A program made the position numbers and the translations under genes. The notes beneath the pieces are model-generated. The model was given only the letters and a program-made list of their open reading frames with translations. It did no database searches and had not been told where the DNA came from. From contig CM049310.1 in assembly GCA_026874595.1 (NCBI GenBank), forward strand, positions 55,553,058 through 55,617,057: DNA of 64,000 nucleotides, in the 5' to 3' direction. Shown piece by piece: positions 46,961-58,689 of this stretch. Each line of letters starts with the position of its first letter. Position 1 is the first letter of the stretch. This stretch comes from Sipunculus nudus. Taxonomy: Eukaryota > Annelida > Sipuncula > Golfingiida > Sipunculidae.

Positions 46961-48985
46961 TGAACACCAAAAGCGAGACAGTCTGTTCTCAGCAGGGAGA
47001 CGTCTCCTTGAACAGCCTGTGATGGGGTAACGGATAATTCTCACAATATTATCACGCCTGTTGCAGCCTGCTCCAGCCATGCTGTCGGCTTATGTGCCAT
47101 ACCAAGTGTTTTTAATAAAGCTGCTTTGCCAGTTTATATAATTACATTGTCGCTGGAAGCCCATACTCTACATGTCATCTGCAAGAGCCGGATGATACAA
47201 AGTAGTTTGAAACAAGTCATAGATATTCCCATGTCTGTTAACGTGTATAATTTGTATTATGTGTGGTTAGTATGTTTATCGTTATGTTGAATGGATGCAA
47301 TGTATTTAAACTTGATTAGAATTAAATTAAATAGTCAAGCACACACACACATATATTTATATGTATTTGTGTATCGTTAAACACGCATCTTGTTTATAAA
47401 TACATGTATAAGGTATTTCATGCGTTATTATTATTATCATTGTTACTGTTGTTCTTATAACATCAGGAAGTTAAGGGTCAAAAAGTTTTAAAAGAATACG
47501 TAATAAATTCATATGCATTGAAATACACAAGTCATGCAAAATATTATAATTTCTTTTTAAAAACTCATTAATTTCGTCCTAAAAGCTTTTATGTTCTAGG
47601 AAAAAACTGCAAGCTCGATGTGATTAAATATTACATTTTTATCATGAACGTCAACTCATAAAAATTTGTTAATAATACACATTCCCAAGATGAATTCTTA
47701 ATTTGCTCATGCCAATTCTTTTTAATCAACAATGAAATAATGATCATTCAGGCATGGGTGCTCACAAAAATCGGCTCATCAATCACTATCATACCTGTTC
47801 TATCAAATGCAAGAGAAAAAACAGCATTTCTGTAATTCTCTATTAATTACAGGTTTTTAACTTTTTATCCTATAATTATCATCCTACGGTTCTTCTTCAC
47901 AAAGACTCCAGCTCCAGAAAATATGGACCTCCGCGGTCTAAAATATTAATTGTTCACCGGACAAAGAATCATGTTAAGATGTTTACACTGAAGTTTCAAA
48001 TTCATCTTTGTGGTTCGTTTTTAATTTGTAAAACAAATAGTCTTCTTTGCTGTTTTAAAGGATAGGTCACTGACTTGGACGAAGCTGACCATATGACAAG
48101 AATGGTATATGTTATTACGAATGCAGGATTTTATACGCTCAGTGCTATAGGAATAATCCAGAAGTTTTAAGAGCAATTTTTTTTCGGTTCGATCGACATA
48201 TTCCCATTTCAATTTTGAATCCTGTGCCTCTCGTGTCAAAAAAGCCTTTCGTATCTTTACAAAGTTTTCAACAGCTATTAAAGAGAGGTTTGTTAATCTA
48301 GCCAAACGAGGTTATTCTAGGTGCTAAAAAAGTGTGGACCTCTGAACAGTAAAAGTTTAATTTTAGGCAGTTTGATATAGGACTAAATAATTAGAGTTTT
48401 GTTATTCTCGCAAGCATTTATTAATTATGGTCTGTTTCATCCCCTCCTGTCCACGTGTTTTTTTTTTTTTTTTTGCATTTCAAGCGAAACAATTATAGTG
48501 TAGAGGATTATAACAAATTTTACTATGGTAAATGAATACCTACCTTACATCTTATTTAAGAAACATAATTATTTTTAAAAAAAATGAGAAATCAATCTAC
48601 ATTTTACATCATATAAGACCCACTTGTAGCAGTCAAGGTCACTGGTCACATGCCAAAACAGCCTCGATTGACAAGTGCTGATTGGATGATGTCATTTAAA
48701 GACTCTAAAAAATATACCAAGCTAAAACAAAGATGGCTACTTATGGAGGGACACATCATATCTGTCAGACCATGGGGAAGAGACTAAAAAGTTGTGAAAC
48801 ATAAACTGGGGATTATTTTAAAATTCTTTATTGCCATGTTAGGTTGTCACTTCTATATGTAGTTTTCTAGGAGACTTTTGAAAAATATAAACTTTTGAGA
48901 ATATTATCTACAAAAAAAAGGTGGACACAGGTTGGTGGAATATACTATCGATGTATGCAATCGCCAAGCGGACACTTGAGCTCCT
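46961..48985. other. No gene supported
   Basis: Contains a short (CA)n at 47339. A 94-codon minus-strand frame (48021-48305) has a reasonable composition but no ATG start and no convincing splice sites. Confidence 0.35.
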
Positions 48986-49008
48986 CCCCCCCCCCCCCCC
49001 CCCCCCCC
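48986..49008. repeat. Poly-C tract (23 bp)
   Basis: Pure C-run, with G-quadruplex potential on the minus strand. Confidence 0.95.
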
Positions 49009-50077
49009 ACAAACTCCATTCCCTCAACCCCCTGACTCCGCAACGGAGCGATAATGGAGTGTATGACTTTGGGAATAAGGTCAAGATCGATATAAATATC
49101 AGGTGCAAATCGTGAAGAAAAACTAATACTGTGCCCAAGTTTCAGCTTTAAAAATCAGCCATATTGAAGATCTAGCGCTAACAGAAAATGGTAGGAAAAG
49201 AAATAAAAAAAATCAATCATTGACGGAACGAATCGTGATAACGCAGACGACAAACAAACTTACGACGCACAGAGAAGTTTAATATATTATTACATGGTGA
49301 TTTTGTAATAGAGTAATTGGCGGAGAAATATTTCAATGAGTTCTTATTATTCCACATTACGATGTATGTATTCAATAACTGCCGCTACTTACCTTTCAGG
49401 CTCCTATTCTGTATTCCTTCACCGCTTTAGTATTCCATTTTTTGCCATTCAGTATATTTGCATGTCATTTGCATAGCATGCACCTTCCACTTGGTTTATC
49501 TTTTAATAAAAAAAAATGTCATTATCAGGGCTTCTACTGGCTCCTATTAATTTTTTTATATTTTACGATTGAGAAAATCGTCTACTACAGTTTTCTTTAT
49601 TTTCCAGCATCAAGACTGTAGTATCCTAAATCTTCTTATATATTTTTCTGGACAATTGTATTTCCGATATAATTGGTATTATTGTTAAAATACTTGCTAT
49701 TTCTGAAAACCTTCTGCTCTGTTGTTGAACTGAGTGCGAAAAAAAATTAACGCTACCTGAATCATTTAAGCAGACTTTTAGGTGCTGCTTTAGAACAGAT
49801 GGTTATAGTAAGTAAGCAAGTAAACACGGCTGCGCAGTAAAAAGTCCAATATTTGTGCTAAGTATTGGTAACTCCTACGTTTTGTCTCAAATTCTCTTCT
49901 AAAATTCCTTTAATTTCTTCAGGAGCTTCGTAGGAGCCCCGAATCATGTACACGTAATGAAAATATGCATTTAGATATAAGTATCGATTCCCATTGGTTT
50001 CTGTTTTAAAGCTTGAGTTTGTTCAGTTTATGTTTCTTTTTATTCCCCTCCCCTTTTGTTGTAATCCCTTATTATAG

Positions 50078-50294
50078 GAGAACAGGATCCAGGACAACCA
50101 CAGTTTCTCACATCCATTCCAGGGAGAACTCGCTGCTCGATGATGACGTCACGCTACAAGTTTCCCGCCAAACGAACCTCATGGCCGTCCCAGGAGTTAT
50201 CGTCTGCGAAACGAAAGGTGACATCCTCCAGCCACAGATTTCCGGTTGCTCGGACATTAATAAGGGTTTCGATTGTTCAAAAAACTCGATCTGA
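50078..50294 (+). CDS. Terminal exon: cytoplasmic tail of the membrane protein
   Basis: A pyrimidine-rich acceptor (CCCTCCCCTTTTGTT, then TTATTATAG) precedes an exon whose first base completes the split codon left at 26975 (GA+G=Glu). It encodes 71 further residues to a TGA at 50292-50294. The tail starts RTGSRTTTVSHIHSRENSLL, then DDDVTL, and is rich in Ser/Thr and charged residues, with likely phosphorylation sites. It has no tyrosine (so no ITAM, ITIM or NPxY motif) and four cysteines near the C-terminus. Composition is clearly more GC-rich than the flanks. Acceptor, phase and composition agree, so this is among the safest coding calls here. The family is unknown. Confidence 0.7.
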
Positions 50295-50654
50295 CCTTAA
50301 CTGACCTTTTGGGAGCAGTATTATCCTTGGGGTGGTAATACCACTCGATCTATAAATCTAATGACATAATTATCTAAACAGCTGCCTTGTTAACAGAGCC
50401 CCGAGGGTGTGAGGTTAAAGGGTGAATGTTTCTTTCGCCTTTTGCATACCTATATCCATTGTTTTCTAACGATGGGTCCAGGAGATGTTTAAATTTGAAA
50501 CTCGTCCAATTCCTATTATCAAGGAATGCTATTCTTATATTTATTCCGTCTTTCAAGGGTAAAAGTTATTAGTAAAAAATATCATGGAAAACGCCTTTTT
50601 TCTTAACATACTGTAGGGTTGTGCATCATCTATGCTGCTGAAATTCTGTCATTA
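50295..50654 (+). other. Presumed 3' untranslated region
   Basis: It follows the TGA. No AATAAA or ATTAAA occurs before the inserted element at 50655, so either a variant signal is used or the transcript runs into that element. Confidence 0.4.
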
Positions 50655-50933
50655 GGCCAAAAAAATAAAAGGTATGGTTCTCAGGCACCGCCGGCGTCAA
50701 TTTTAAACCCCCGCATCAACAACTGTTATTTTTATTTTTATCTTCCAAGAAAATAAATATTACAATTTATATAGTGTTTTAACCTGTTTAGCAAAAAAAT
50801 ATTATTTTCATGCTTTTCCCTGATCATTTGACATTTTTATCGAAACATACAAAAAAAGGTCAAAAATAAAGTACCGCCCGCCCGCACTGATTTCTGAAAA
50901 AAAGTGCCTGAGAACATACCTTTTTGTTTTGCC
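50655..50933. mobile_element. PIF/Harbinger-like MITE
   Basis: The left TIR GGCCAAAAAAATAAAAGGTA, followed by TGGTTCTCAGGCAC, faces a right end whose reverse complement is GGCAAAACAAAAAGGTATGT, then TCTCAGGCAC. TTA flanks both sides (50652-50654 and 50934-50936). GG-starting TIRs with a TTA duplication fit the PIF/Harbinger superfamily. It is 279 bp long and non-coding. Confidence 0.8.
50664..50669 (+). promoter_or_regulatory. AATAAA signal inside the MITE
   Basis: This is the first AATAAA downstream of the stop codon at 50294, 370 bp away. It lies in the left TIR of the MITE. A second lies at 50752-50757. Use as the polyadenylation signal is inferred. Confidence 0.4.
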
Positions 50934-51364
50934 TTACAAAAACATGGTGGTGTTTGTGAGATATAAAAGGAGAATACAAGATACGTTGCTGATTTGGTTG
51001 AATTACTTTGGTACATGATATGAGTTGATATACATGCTGACATTACACCAAGATGAAGAGTTCATTTCATTTAAGTTTACATCAATCATCTGATTGTATG
51101 ATATTTATTGTTCCCATTGCACCACGATGATTCCTTAAAGTATCTATATGGACCCTTATATGTAGGACTGATATGTCAGCCTCGGAAAAGTAACTTGTGA
51201 TGGTTTATTCTTTATAAGCACCCAGAATTGAAGTCATACATGGTATATTACCTATGTACATCAAGAACATACCTGTGTTATATTTTATAATGATATATAT
51301 GGGTCTACTGACTTAAAGACACTGTCTGTACTGTATTGCTTATGAATCTGAATAACATTTGCCG

Positions 51365-51389
51365 GTATATATATATATATATATATATG
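51365..51389. repeat. (TA)n microsatellite
   Basis: 25 bp of TA dinucleotides. Confidence 0.95.
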
Positions 51390-51729
51390 TTATCAGTTTT
51401 CACGTATTATTTCTAATTTACAGAACTGAGGGTTTTCGAAAATTAAATTATAAAGGTAAATACCTGTAATTTGATAAAAGGAAATTCTCAGATTAGTGTT
51501 AATTACATCACCGAAGGCAAAAGCCATTCAGCACAAATTATTATATATCATGATAATATCATATGTGATTATAATATAAATATTATATTTGTTTCTCTAT
51601 TAATTTAAATTTTACCTTGATATAAAAAAAATCTTGGTTTAATCCTCAGTTACCCGTTATACAACTTGTTGTTTTGTTCTGAGAGCAGTGCAGAGCATGA
51701 CTTATTTGTTCTGATCGCACTGCCCTTGG

Positions 51730-51731
<2 letters not shown>

Positions 51732-51773
<42 letters not shown>
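51732..51773. repeat. (TA)n microsatellite
   Basis: 42 bp of TA dinucleotides. Confidence 0.95.
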
Positions 51774-51776
<3 letters not shown>

Positions 51777-52754
51777 ATATTTATGATAAAGAGTACCTGT
51801 CTGCATGTGCATAAGATTCCTAAGGTGCTTTGGGTATTAAAATCAGTTATTTTTAATAAAAGAAACTTGTAAATACATTATTTATATCTATGTCGACCCG
51901 TTGTCTCTTTAGTGCGAGGTTAAACAGAGACTGTCAGAGGACGACAGACTTTGCGCGCTTGAACTTAAGTTATTACATTATTATTTACTGTATAGTCTCT
52001 CCTGTCACGTGGTGCGTCGTTATGTACGTGAACGAGGCTTGAACCTCTTTCAACTTCATGACATGTTATTACATTTTGCTCAAATTTTGTACATACATAA
52101 TTGATACGCTGTAAAATACTAATAACTGATTCTAAGAAACCCAGTACTTATCAATACAGAACTAATAAAAAAAAAATATTGCTTGTCAGCGCTATCTGTT
52201 GTTGAAAGCTTGAAACGATTCTTGGGACTAATTTTTTAGTAATGTTAAGGATTTGCTTGAATCATATTGTTCTTAACGCCAATATGATTCTTCTGGCCTG
52301 TTTTTATAATTCACCTGTCATTTCTACTCAGGAACAGACCAGAGTTCCTGAGCTCCATCGGGATACTTTGTTTATGGGCATAACCCTAGGTGACGCTGAT
52401 CAACATTTTAGGTACCTTTTATGGTCATTCTGTGGGCGTGTTCATGGTACCCATTCATACTGAAGGAATGTTCTCGAAATTTTCGTATTGTTGACAATTT
52501 ATGAATATATGTGTTTATTATCTAACGACTTTATGGTGTACATAACAGAGCTTTGAGTTGTCATTTGTTTCGCCTTTTCTCAATAAAATTCTATACTTGC
52601 CTTCCTTGTGGCCTTCTATATATGCCCTGCACTTTAGATTATAAATATCAATGTTCACATCGATGTAACTGAATTATAATAAACGGTTATATATCCCTGT
52701 CAAGACAACTGACTGGGCTTTAAATCCAGTTATTTACTTACCTTTCTATATAAC

Positions 52755-53045
52755 AGGTATACATATATAACTCTTTGGAATTCCTGTTAAAAATATTTCT
52801 TTTAACACCTCTGTAAGCAATAATATTAAAGTATATCAATGACCCTCTACAAGCTGTTAATAAACACAGCAATGCTGACAAAGGAAAATCATGAAACCAA
52901 AGGGTATTAGTTGTTATGTGCCCTTTGCAAAACTAGTCTGACCCAACTTGCCACCAGATCTTCCTGTTGAATGTGTTTGGGGTATTTTGGGGGGCCTCCA
53001 CATTATATAAACAAACTGTCAGTTATCGGAATAGGCCCCTTTAAA
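52755..53045 (+). repeat. Dispersed repeat family R290, fourth copy
   Basis: It matches 16440-16575 at its left (GGAATTCCTGTTAAA...AACACCTCTGT) and 36330-36625 throughout (AAAATCATGAAACC, CCCTTTGCAAAACT, TTGAATGTGTTTGG, ATCGGAATAGGC). It defines the full unit of about 290 bp. Confidence 0.65.
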
Positions 53046-53049
53046 GAAG

Positions 53050-53114
53050 GGGGGGGGGGGGCTAAAGCGACCGGGTTTGAATGTATACCTCTCTTGTTCT
53101 CTCTCTCTCTCTCT
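53050..53114. repeat. G-run and (CT)n tract
   Basis: G-run 53050-53061, then (CT)n at 53098-53114. Confidence 0.9.
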
Positions 53115-53607
53115 TCATCATCATCAAATATACACGAATTGTAGTGACGTAAGCATACTGCTGATATGAATAAATTAAATGAGAAAAAGCTGGACGGAAA
53201 AGGAATATTAAATTACATGGTAAACGCCCTGACTATCCAGCTCTAATGATACATTCAGCTTGGCATCCCTGCAAATACATCTACGCAAACCACTTTTCTT
53301 TTTACTTTTTGCTTTGTGACTGCTTTTCAAATAAAGTTTTCAGTTATGAGAATTTGCGATTCATACAAAAAATGGGAAGAACTGACTAAAAATAATACCA
53401 GTTCCTGGCAATTTTATCGATAAATCTCGATAAAAAAGGATGTCTATTACACTTCGGGGGCCCTCGGTTTTCTCGATAATATTTTAACACTCGTTTCACT
53501 TTTTTTATAACAACTCAAAATTTTCACGACATCCGCGGCGCCTCTTCAAGCATGAAATTACGGCACACGGAGAGTCTTTGAGGTTTAATGTGGTATTTTA
53601 TATAGTT
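53115..53607. other. No gene seen
   Basis: Nothing was recognised. Confidence 0.4.
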
Positions 53608-54652
53608 TTTTAGCTCAGCTAACTGAAGTCATCTGAGGAATATGAATGGCGTTTTGTCTTTCGTCCGTCTGTTAGCAAGGCACAAATCGTAACCGCTAGC
53701 TCTAGCAGCTTCTAAGTGAAAAGCCATAGAGGACAATAAAAATCTCCTTGGAATCCTAAAATAAGGTCACTGCGACTTATATCCGACGAGCTATGGGGCT
53801 TGTAAATACCCCCCCCCCCCCCAAAAAAAAAAAATATATTCCAAATTTGATTCAAAACATCCAGTATCTGGATAATTAATGCATTGACTGCCCTGAATCT
53901 TGCCTTGAATATTGACCATGACTAGGGTTGTCAGGTCCCGAAAACTTGTGGCGCCATCTGTATTTTTTTTCTAATTTTTACGTTTTTATCAGCTGTGGTT
54001 TCATGTAGTGACCTGAAACCTGGTGTGTTTATTAATTATGACTGGTTTCTTCAGTTCCTGGAGACTGGTGGCAACACCTGTATTTCTTGTATTTTTTTAT
54101 GCATTTATTCCTTTATTTTGAGACTGCAAAATTATATTGATACTAATCAGGTTTGTAACTGTGTTTTCATCTAGTGGCCTGAAACCTTGTGTGCTCATTA
54201 GGGCCCGCTGTCCGTCTTTCTGTTTGTCCGTCAATTTTTTTCCTGATGATAACTCCATAACATATCGTTTCAAACTCGACTTATATATTGCCAACCGCAA
54301 AAGCAAAGAACAAGATTTTTATTGGGGTCATGAGGTCAAAGGTCAAGATCACAGGAACCACTTCTTTAAAAAGATGGTGGATGCAATTTTAGCCAAACTT
54401 TTCATCACAAACCTTCCATTTAGCACATATAGCTGACCTGTCAATAGGGGAAGAACCTGATTAATTTAAGGGTCACAAGCTCAAAGGTGAAGGTCACAGG
54501 GCCCATTCACGAATTAATTTAAGGATGATAACTCTAGTTTGGGTAGATAGATTGGCTTCAAACTTGATGAAAGGGCCAAAATTTTGAAAAAGCTCACAAA
54601 ACATATCCTTTTAGACAAATACAGCTGAACGTCGAGACCCATGGGTCCCTAG
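53608..54652 (+). repeat. Dispersed 1.0-1.3-kb repeat, copy 2
   Basis: It begins TTTAGCTCAGCTAACTGAAG and ends ACAGCTGAACGTCGAGACCC, then ATGGGTCC, collinear with 32861-34190. A perfect AGGTCA-A-AGGTCA lies at 54333-54345. A C12-A12 block at 53811-53834 replaces part of copy 1. This copy includes a GTGGCGCCATCTGTATTTTT segment; its relative at the right end of the window (63890-64000) is in opposite orientation. Confidence 0.75.
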
Positions 54653-54699
54653 TTTATGTATAGAATCACCCGTTATCAAAACATAACAAACGCGAATCC

Positions 54700-54709
54700 C
54701 GGTGGGAAT

Positions 54710-54743
<34 letters not shown>

Positions 54744-54879
54744 CCCGGCCTTCTTTTTTTTAATCCGCCGCATCCTGTGTCAAGTCCCACTTTTCCGGAC
54801 CGGAGGACCTTATTTTACGTTTTGTCATGAGTCATCCTTGGCTGGACCACCTTTACCTAAACCCTGCATCCGCCCCCTG
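54700..54879 (-). mobile_element. CAGGGGCGGATCC-family element with a 32-base G-run
   Basis: The right end on the minus strand reads CAGGGGGCGGATGCAGGGTT. The interior keeps the 'TTTTCCGGACC...GGACC' and 'TTTGTCATGAGTC' blocks seen in the 3610 and 21146 copies. The left end has become an uninterrupted G32 (54710-54741), the longest homopolymer in the window. Confidence 0.65.
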
Positions 54880-54884
54880 TATAA

Positions 54885-55510
54885 TCCATGTTTGACAGAA
54901 GGGGTCATTGAAGCGTCACATCAGTTAAAATGTAGTGACAGAATACACTGTTTTCTTATAACTTTGTACAAAAATATTCTAAAACCCATAGTTACGCCAT
55001 ACAAAATATAGAATACGGCGGTCGACAGGCGACTACGTGTACCCGCCGAATTCAGAGTAGGACGGGTAAAGTACGACATTGATCGAGTGGCAAGGGGAAA
55101 TAGAGTGAGATGTGTTGGATATTAACATTGACGTCTGCAGCGGGAACGTGGATGTAGGTGGCACCACCTGTCATAAAATCAATAAAGCTATCCGGGATGT
55201 ATACGCATGCAGCATTTCAGGTATAAAAGTCCAACCCCTGCAGAGGCATGAGCGACTTTAGCCCAAGGCAGACAAACAGATGGACACTGTGCAAACATGG
55301 TTGCAGGAAGCGCCACCAGTTTCTTGTATGATATAAAGCTACGATAAAACTACTGTTGCAAAATTTCGGCCTGATCGGTCAAACGAGTCCGAAGATATGT
55401 GGTTTAATGTGTGAACACAGACATACAGATGGACGCATTGCAGAGAGGAAAGGTCAGAGGTCAACGCAAAAAGCCTTTGGTAATGTTACTAATTTCTGGT
55501 ATGGCACAAA
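54885..55510. other. Mostly unique; intron-type repeat relics
   Basis: 55360-55470 resembles common mollusc repeat text (CAGACATACAGATGGACGC). A perfect AGGTCA-G-AGGTCA direct repeat lies at 55451-55463. Confidence 0.4.
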
Positions 55511-55514
55511 TTCC

Positions 55515-55680
55515 CTATACAAGGCCTGGAGGCCTAATGGGAACCTGTGCAATGGGATATACATATAATATGCTTCTCTGATAACATGCTTGATCTGAAA
55601 AATACTAAATTACGTTCCAGGTTCATGTGTGACATGTACATGTATAAAGCAAGGACTAACATGCAAACTCGTCGAATTAA
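55515..55680 (+). repeat. Dispersed repeat, paired with 62895-63015
   Basis: Both copies share ACAAGGCCT...AGGCCTAATG(G/C)GAACCTGTGCA(A/T)TGGGA, then TATAATGCTTC and CATGTATA(T/A) blocks, in the same orientation. Confidence 0.6.
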
Positions 55681-55764
55681 TGTCCTCCGCTGTGGGCTCT
55701 TGTTGTCTTTCATGCTTGATAAGCAACCAAAATTATGACATGTGGAGAAATCTTGAGGGCACAT

Positions 55765-55915
55765 GAAGATCCACTATGACATGGAGAGACATCTGCATAC
55801 GACAATAAAAACTAAAACACATTGAGAAATAGGACCAAAATGCACTATGACATGAGGATATATCTGCAGGGGAACATAAAAACTAAAACACATTGAGAAA
55901 TTGGACCAACATTTA
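55765..55915 (+). repeat. Tandem duplication, about 75-80 bp
   Basis: CACTATGACATG..., ATCTGCA... and ACTAAAACACATTGAGAAAT followed by (A/T)GGACCAA occur twice in succession. Confidence 0.8.
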
Positions 55916-56970
55916 ATAATTTTGTTTGGAGCTGGAGAGAATGATTTTTCAGATATACAGCAGAACTAATCCCAACCAAGGTATGCATGTGGTTTTGCTG
56001 GGAAACTTTTGTATACAGCAAAACTGAACTGCTGGTGTGAAAGAATAGGCATAGTATTCCTCCTGTTTATGTCCCTTTTATACTTCCACTAATGAGAAAC
56101 TGGTAAAAGTTCGTGTGGATGGTTTGGCGACTGATAGCGCTGCCCTAATGCAAAGCTGTCAAGCAATTGGTTTCTTTGTACAAGTCTTTCTGTCTGTAAT
56201 TCGGGAGAAGCGACCAGGAATTGTGATGCAGAGGTAGACGCTCTACATATGAAGTAAGTTGCAGATTCCTGTATGAATGTTTGTTTAATCGCGGGTCATC
56301 GAGAGGAACCTTACCTTAAAAGACATTTTGAAATTTATATTTCTAATTTCTGTGTCATTGTTACGACTTAACAGGCAGAATTGTATCTGGTTCACGATGC
56401 AACGTTATTGTGACGTTTGAAGCATACTGATTTGCCCCAATCCGGGTTTGAAGTCGTGATGGGCTGAAAGGAACTTTGCTTTATAGAAGAATGAGTTGAC
56501 ACTACTGCAGACAAACGAGCTATAGCTACTGCCTGCATGCAATGTTGTTCTTGCATTTAAGCACGACACATGCAGATATACCTATGCCCTTTATTCTTTT
56601 TAATTATGTTTAGCCCAATCACAGTGGTACAGTGTGACGTCCATCTGACAAAACATCGTGTGCACTTTGTAAAATTATTAATTTCAACATAAAGATAAAC
56701 AATCACCTATTCATGATATAATACACAACAGACAATAATATGGCAAATTTGACAACAACCAAAGGGTTTTGCTTAATTGTAAATATTATTTTGTGTATAA
56801 GAAGACGTAATTTTTTTAGGTATAAATATGTGAATCAATATATGATCCTAATGTGCAGTGCTTAAGATACGTGAGCGACCAAGTAACGAGCGGCAGGGGA
56901 ATCCCATTTCGGAGAATTATAATCCTTAGTGAAAGAATGGTGTAGTCCTGACATTTTGATTCACACAACA

Positions 56971-56972
<2 letters not shown>
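55916..56972. other. No gene seen
   Basis: No splice-supported frame was found. Confidence 0.4.

Positions 56973-57049
<77 letters not shown>
56973..57049. repeat. (TA)n followed by (GA)n
   Basis: Compound microsatellite, about 52 bp of TA then 25 bp of GA. Confidence 0.95.
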
Positions 57050-57428
57050 TATTTATACTTAGTACCTCTCTAGCAACAATAATGTTGAATTGTAAAGAAA
57101 CTGCACATGAAGCATGTTTTATGGTCATAATGTGACATTAATTGTAAAATTTACAAGTATTTAGTAAATATATGACTGACCTCCTTTTTACTGGTTAGGT
57201 CCAGGTTTAGAGTGTATCAACAAATCGAGCCAGAACAGGAATATCTGCCACAGAAAGATTAAAAGTTCAAAGTTTAAGAAACTTGGCTTTTTTATCCTTT
57301 GTGTATATTAAACTCATTAATATATTAATCAATCGTTTAAATGGTGGTATATTCAGTTACCTTGTTTGATTTACAAATACACTTTTTCATCAGATTAATG
57401 GTACATGCATGCATTATCATGTACATTT
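57050..57428. other. No gene seen
   Basis: AT-rich flank of the inverted duplication. Confidence 0.4.
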
Positions 57429-58510
57429 CATGGGCTAGTGGGGGTCATAGTGCACCCCCCTTGTGATTTACTTTCATAGGTATTTTCATGTAGCCCTAGG
57501 TCTAACAATTCAGAAAATTGATGTTGCCAGCAAAAAAACTGGGATGGAAGATACCGCCCATGGACTTTTTAACTACGCCTACTTTTACAGCTGGAGGCAG
57601 ATAATTAGGGGTATGGAAAATCCAAACAACCCTAACTTTGCAACTCTTGACCAAAATATTTCAAATGACCACTTAAAATGTTCGCCTTGTCAAGATCTAC
57701 CAGTTCATGCAAATGATATGCAAATTTATTTTATGAAAAGGTCACTAGAGGTCAAAAGGTTCCAAACTTTGACCTTCCCCTATAATTTCTCGTATTATCA
57801 TGGTTAATTTATCGCCAAGACCATATAATTTTTTTCTTTAATTGAAAATTAATTAAAATGAAGGTTTACATGTAGTTTGTTATACCAGGAGTCAAAACGT
57901 TTGAAAAGAAGTAGTGATTATCCCGCGGTTTGTAAGATATTCCTGCACTTTTACATACTTTTTGTACGTATTGCTGGATGTGCCGAATAGGAGTAAGGCA
58001 AATCTAACAATGGTACTTTGAAATCTTTCATTGAATCTTTGCAAATGACCACAAAAGATTATATTAGTGTTTTCTATAAAATGAAACATAAATTATGCAA
58101 ATATTTTCATCGAAGCGTTTGTTGGAGTCAAAAGTAAACAAAGGATGACCTCACCAACACCATAGCTGTTTTTACACATATTCGTTATGAAGCGTGCCAT
58201 GAAATTTTAATATAGAAACAAATGTATGTTACTTTCTTTCAATTAACACATTTCCAGTTAACATTCATCCCAATTTTTACCAGTTTGTATCTTATTTTAT
58301 GACAGTTACATATGTTCTCAGATAGTTGTCACTGGTTCATTGATCCCTGTTAACAGCAAATCCCTAATTTTATTTTGACTAGTACCAGCCAATGTATTAT
58401 TTGTTGCATAACTTGTACTCTTATATCACATATATCAATTTCTATTACTAGAAGACAATATATTAGTTATTTTAATTCATATAATAATGAATAATTTGTT
58501 CTCTCAATAA
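57429..58510 (+). repeat. Left arm of a 4.6-kb inverted duplication
   Basis: The arm starts CATGGGCTAGTGGGGGTCAT and is the inverted counterpart of 60975-62065. By eye the outer 350 bp are about 94% identical; the inner third is more diverged. A 114-codon frame (57463-57807) has a close homologue in the other arm, but most base changes between them alter the amino acid, so selection for a protein is not supported. Confidence 0.85.
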
Positions 58511-58689
58511 ATAGAGGACCTTTTTTGTGACACAAAAACAATTATATGTCTCCCCTTACTACGGGCCTCGCTTACCCAAATTTAAGGGAATAAATGGACC
58601 CCTTCAAAAGTTTGGTTTAACTTAAATCCTGCATTTCTAAAGATTAAACATTGTATGATGATGATCAAGGTGACCAAGTTATGATCTGA

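Larger units (their letters stand above)
26976..50077 (+). other. Presumed 23.1-kb intron
   Basis: It runs from the GTAAGT donor at 26976 to TCCCTTATTATAG ending at 50077. It holds the mobile elements and repeats listed separately. No further + strand exon of matching phase was found, but small ones could be missed. Confidence 0.55.
50937..52754. other. No further gene seen
   Basis: AT-rich sequence with (TA)n at 51365-51389 and 51732-51773. No supported exon was found. Confidence 0.4.

Noticed and set aside
46763-47080. Repetitive 105-codon minus-strand frame
   Set aside because: A product of the 21-bp minisatellite period.
48021-48305. 94-codon minus-strand frame with helix-like composition
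   Set aside because: No ATG start, an in-frame stop just upstream, no convincing acceptor, and not improbable in AT-rich DNA.
57463-57807. 114-codon frame with a close homologue on the minus strand at 61666-62031
   Set aside because: The similarity comes from the inverted duplication. Most differences between the two frames change the amino acid, the frames cross repeat text, and no domain is recognisable, so a conserved protein is not supported.
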